Shown piece by piece: positions 25,256-27,494 of a stretch of DNA of 27,494 nucleotides. The DNA is taken from contig JBBKXR010000119.1 in the NCBI GenBank assembly GCA_037969585.1, positions 1-27,494 of the forward strand. The letters run 5' to 3'. Position 1 is the first letter of the stretch. Each line of letters starts with the position of its first letter. Origin of the DNA: JBBKXR01 sp037969585 (GTDB taxonomy: Bacteria; Verrucomicrobiota; Verrucomicrobiia; Verrucomicrobiales; DEV007). The position numbers and the translations under genes are program-made. The notes under the pieces were generated by a model. That model was given only the letters and a program-made list of their open reading frames with translations, ran no database searches and was not told where the DNA came from.

Positions 25256-26512
25256 ATGACCCGCCGTCTCACTACAATCCTCGCCCTGCTCGCCCTCTCT
25301 CTCACCCTCGCCCTGCCCACTGCGATCGACGCCAAGCAACCTTCCGCACCACTCTGGCCGGAAGGTGAAGCTCCCTACTACAATGCCGAGATTGACAGCG
25401 ACCGGCCGAAGCTGATCGACTACCCTGCCGACCCCGAAAAACGCAACGGTGCCGCCATCGTCATTTGCCCGGGTGGCGGCTACGGCGGACTTGCCGGCGA
25501 TCACGAAGGCCACCAGATTGCCCAGTTTTTCAACGACCTCGGCGTCAGTGCTTTTGTCCTTCACTACCGACTTGGTGGAAAAGGCTACCACTACCCCGCC
25601 CAACTCGCCGACGTGCAACGCGCCTTGCGCACCGTGCGCCATCGGGCTGCCGATCAGAAAGCAGGCATCGATCCCGATCGCATCGGAGTCATCGGCTTTT
25701 CCGCCGGAGGTCACCTCGCCTCGATGGCTGCCACGTTGTTCGATCGCAAAGCTTACGACGCCGATGAAAATGATCCTATCGATCAAGTCAGCGCACGCCC
25801 CGATTTTGCCGTGCTCTGCTATCCAGTGATCAGCATGATCGACGGCATCACTCACAATGGTTCACGCATTAACCTCAGCGGCGAAAAGGATCCCGACGAT
25901 CATTCGGCAAAAATCCGCTCGCTCTCCTCCGAGTTCAACGTGCCCAGCGACGCACCGCCGACTTTCCTGTTTCACACCAGTGAAGATGCCGCCGTGCCAG
26001 TCGCTAACTCCCTGCGCTTTTATCAGGCGTTGATCGACAACAGCATCCCAGCCGAATTGCACATTTATCAACGCGGCCCCCACGGCGTCGGCCTCTATCG
26101 CGGCGATCCGGCCACCGGCACCTGGTCAGATCACCTTGTCACTTGGCTGCGCAACAACGGTTTCTTCGTCGAGAAATCCGAACGCGCCAGCGTCTCCGGC
26201 ACCGTTTCGCTGGATGGCCTTCCGGTCAGTTGGGGAGTGATTACCTTCAGTCCCGACGATCCGAACCAACCCGTCACCTCGCTGCGCGTCCGCGGTGGAA
26301 AATTCAGCGCTGATGCTGCGTCCGGACCCATCATCGGCAAATCGGCGATCACCTTCGAAGCATCGATTTGGGAGGAGACGCAAAACCCCGACGATCGTGT
26401 CATACTGACCGATCGGCTGTCACAAAACGACGCCGAGCCGCTATATCTGACACTGAAATCCAGCGCCGAGTCCCCACTCGAAGCGCTCAGTTTTGAGATT
26501 GAGTCAAAATAA
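25256..26512 (+). CDS. Secreted alpha/beta hydrolase fused to a transthyretin-like domain
   Basis: A 418-residue exported protein. After a signal peptide (cleavage near AIDAKQ) comes an alpha/beta hydrolase of the acetyl-esterase/BD-FAE type: oxyanion loop CPGGGYGGLAGDHEG, nucleophile GFSAGGH (Ser149), acid Asp244 (HTSEDAAVP) and His276 (RGPHGVG). All three catalytic residues are present. From about residue 310 an extra domain begins SVSGTVSLDGLPVSWGVITF and contains GPIIGKSAITFEA, the transthyretin/carboxypeptidase-regulatory-like module common in planctomycetal secreted proteins. Probably it removes ester groups from polysaccharides. The next gene starts 8 bases after the stop, so an operon with it is likely. 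Confidence 0.93.
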   Translation: MTRRLTTILALLALSLTLALPTAIDAKQPSAPLWPEGEAPYYNAEIDSDRPKLIDYPADPEKRNGAAIVICPGGGYGGLAGDHEGHQIAQFFNDLGVSAFVLHYRLGGKGYHYPAQLADVQRALRTVRHRAADQKAGIDPDRIGVIGFSAGGHLASMAATLFDRKAYDADENDPIDQVSARPDFAVLCYPVISMIDGITHNGSRINLSGEKDPDDHSAKIRSLSSEFNVPSDAPPTFLFHTSEDAAVPVANSLRFYQALIDNSIPAELHIYQRGPHGVGLYRGDPATGTWSDHLVTWLRNNGFFVEKSERASVSGTVSLDGLPVSWGVITFSPDDPNQPVTSLRVRGGKFSADAASGPIIGKSAITFEASIWEETQNPDDRVILTDRLSQNDAEPLYLTLKSSAESPLEALSFEIESK

Positions 26513-26520
26513 CTCCCGTC

Positions 26521-27494
26521 ATGCCGTCCAGTTCACGACCGTTCGCCAGCTCATTGATTTGCGCAGCTCTCTGTTTTTCCCAGCTCCCGCAGATCCTTGC
26601 ATCTGACCCGGCGTCCCGTGAATTGATCACCCGCGACGGTGGCGAAATCGACTTTGGTGAATCCGTCCCCGGCAAGATCGGCATCATCGCCGACGACGCA
26701 ATCAGCGTCCTTTCCAGTTCCGACGGAGGCGTTATCGCCGCCGCATCGCTCGCTGGCAAAGGCGCAGCAAAGGGACGAGTCGTCGCCTTCACCCACGGCA
26801 GTTTCCTGAAGGACGGCGGTTTCCATGATCAAGAATCCGTCGCCAATCTGATCGCCAACGCCGTTCGCTGGGCAGGCAGATCCGGCACACCGTCAGTCGG
26901 AGTGCACCCCGATCTCGCGCCATTGGTAACCAGGCTCAACAGCGCCGGCTGCAAAGCCGAGGTTATCGACCCTGCCGACTTTCCAGCGCCTGGAATCGAC
27001 GTCTACTGTATCGTCGGTCAGCCTGGCGGAACCACCGACAGCCAGCTCGATCGGCTCTCCGATTACGCAGCCACCGGCGGCGGATTAATTGTCTCGGCCA
27101 CCCCTTGGGCCTTCGGGACAAAGTTTCCCAAATTTTCAGAATTTCCCGGCAACCGCTTACTCGCCTCGTCGTCGATCCGTTTTCTTCCGAACGGCACGGC
27201 CGGTGGCGGAGGAACACCGCTCGCCATCGGCAAACCGAGCACCGTTGAACCGATTAAAGGGCCCAAAACCATGTCGCCCAAGCCGCCGATTGGCGCCCCC
27301 GGAACCGACGCCCTGTCCAGTTCCTCCGCAAGCGACGCCGCGCATGCACTGGCGGAAAAACACCAGTCGCTAAGCAACGCCGAACGCCACGCCCTGATGA
27401 TCCGCGTCGAGACCGGCATCGAACTCAACGGTGCCGAGCTCGATACTTTCCTCAACAGCTTGCTCAAGCTCAACCAGGCAATTGGCCCGATCAT
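26521..27494 (+). CDS. Secreted protein with TCAF/M60-like N-terminal domain (partial, runs off the right edge)
   Basis: This frame is open from ATG 26521 to the window edge, at least 324 residues. A signal peptide (about 1-27) precedes a region resembling the glutamine-amidotransferase-like N-terminal module of TCAF/M60 peptidase-type proteins: VVAFTHGSFL (about 88), SVGVHPDLAPLV (about 125), YCIVGQPGG, SDYAATGGGLIVSATPWAFG and FPGNRLLASSSIRF. A Pro/Gly/Ser linker lies at about 225-265. The M60 zinc site (HExxH) would be downstream and is not in the window, so the family call is tentative. It starts 8 bases after the hydrolase stop and has no Shine-Dalgarno. If M60, it would process glycoproteins outside the cell. 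Confidence 0.7.
   Translation, partial: MPSSSRPFASSLICAALCFSQLPQILASDPASRELITRDGGEIDFGESVPGKIGIIADDAISVLSSSDGGVIAAASLAGKGAAKGRVVAFTHGSFLKDGGFHDQESVANLIANAVRWAGRSGTPSVGVHPDLAPLVTRLNSAGCKAEVIDPADFPAPGIDVYCIVGQPGGTTDSQLDRLSDYAATGGGLIVSATPWAFGTKFPKFSEFPGNRLLASSSIRFLPNGTAGGGGTPLAIGKPSTVEPIKGPKTMSPKPPIGAPGTDALSSSSASDAAHALAEKHQSLSNAERHALMIRVETGIELNGAELDTFLNSLLKLNQAIGPI

Overview
The window reads as a GC-rich chromosomal segment of a Gram-negative bacterium, most likely a PVC-group organism (Planctomycetota or Verrucomicrobiota). This is inferred from gene content: NIPSNAP, ThuA, DUF2752, YdjY-domain, FG-GAP/VCBS plus cytochrome c, prenyltransferase-repeat and transthyretin-like secreted proteins, together with scarce Shine-Dalgarno sequences. 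I cannot decide between the two phyla from sequence alone. I saw no rRNA, tRNA, CRISPR array, transposase, integrase or phage gene. No gene-free stretch exceeds about 220 bases.

Layout. Positions 1-62 hold a compact inverted-repeat cluster. Then come two housekeeping genes on the plus strand: hrpA (DEAH RNA helicase, 170-4087) and typA/bipA (ribosome-associated GTPase, 4164-5999). Next is an FkbM-type methyltransferase (6137-6940), followed directly by a decayed second copy of the 3' end of typA (6965-7023). From 7033 to 11748 five minus-strand genes follow: an apparently frameshifted anchored protein, an outer-membrane beta-barrel protein with a good promoter and hairpin terminator, a membrane protein with a C-terminal zinc ribbon, a DUF2167 protein and a tandem NIPSNAP protein. 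Two tandem paralogous glycine-zipper lipoproteins (11945-12634, plus) converge on a bidirectional terminator.

Positions 12684-15524 (minus) carry a type II NADH dehydrogenase followed by a secreted cytochrome c/VCBS protein. Both fit respiration or redox work at the membrane, but a direct link is only inferred. Divergent from these, 15599-19443 (plus) carries a YdjY-domain secreted protein, a prenyltransferase-repeat secreted protein, and a PAS histidine kinase with a single-domain response regulator. The kinase and regulator form a likely two-component pair and are the only genes with clear Shine-Dalgarno sites.

A minus-strand cluster runs from about 24417 down to 19450: GDSL hydrolase, DUF2752 membrane protein (ATGA overlap), ThuA-like protein and a SWI2/SNF2 helicase. 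On the plus strand, 24485-27494 holds a YceH-family protein, an alpha/beta hydrolase fused to a transthyretin-like domain, and a secreted protein with a TCAF/M60-like N-terminus that runs off the window.

No clearly new multi-gene system (defence, biosynthetic or mobile) is evident. The most informative anomalies are the duplicated and internally deleted typA tail beside fkbM, the probable frameshift at about 7617, the hairpin cluster at the left edge, and several unusual domain combinations in secreted proteins.
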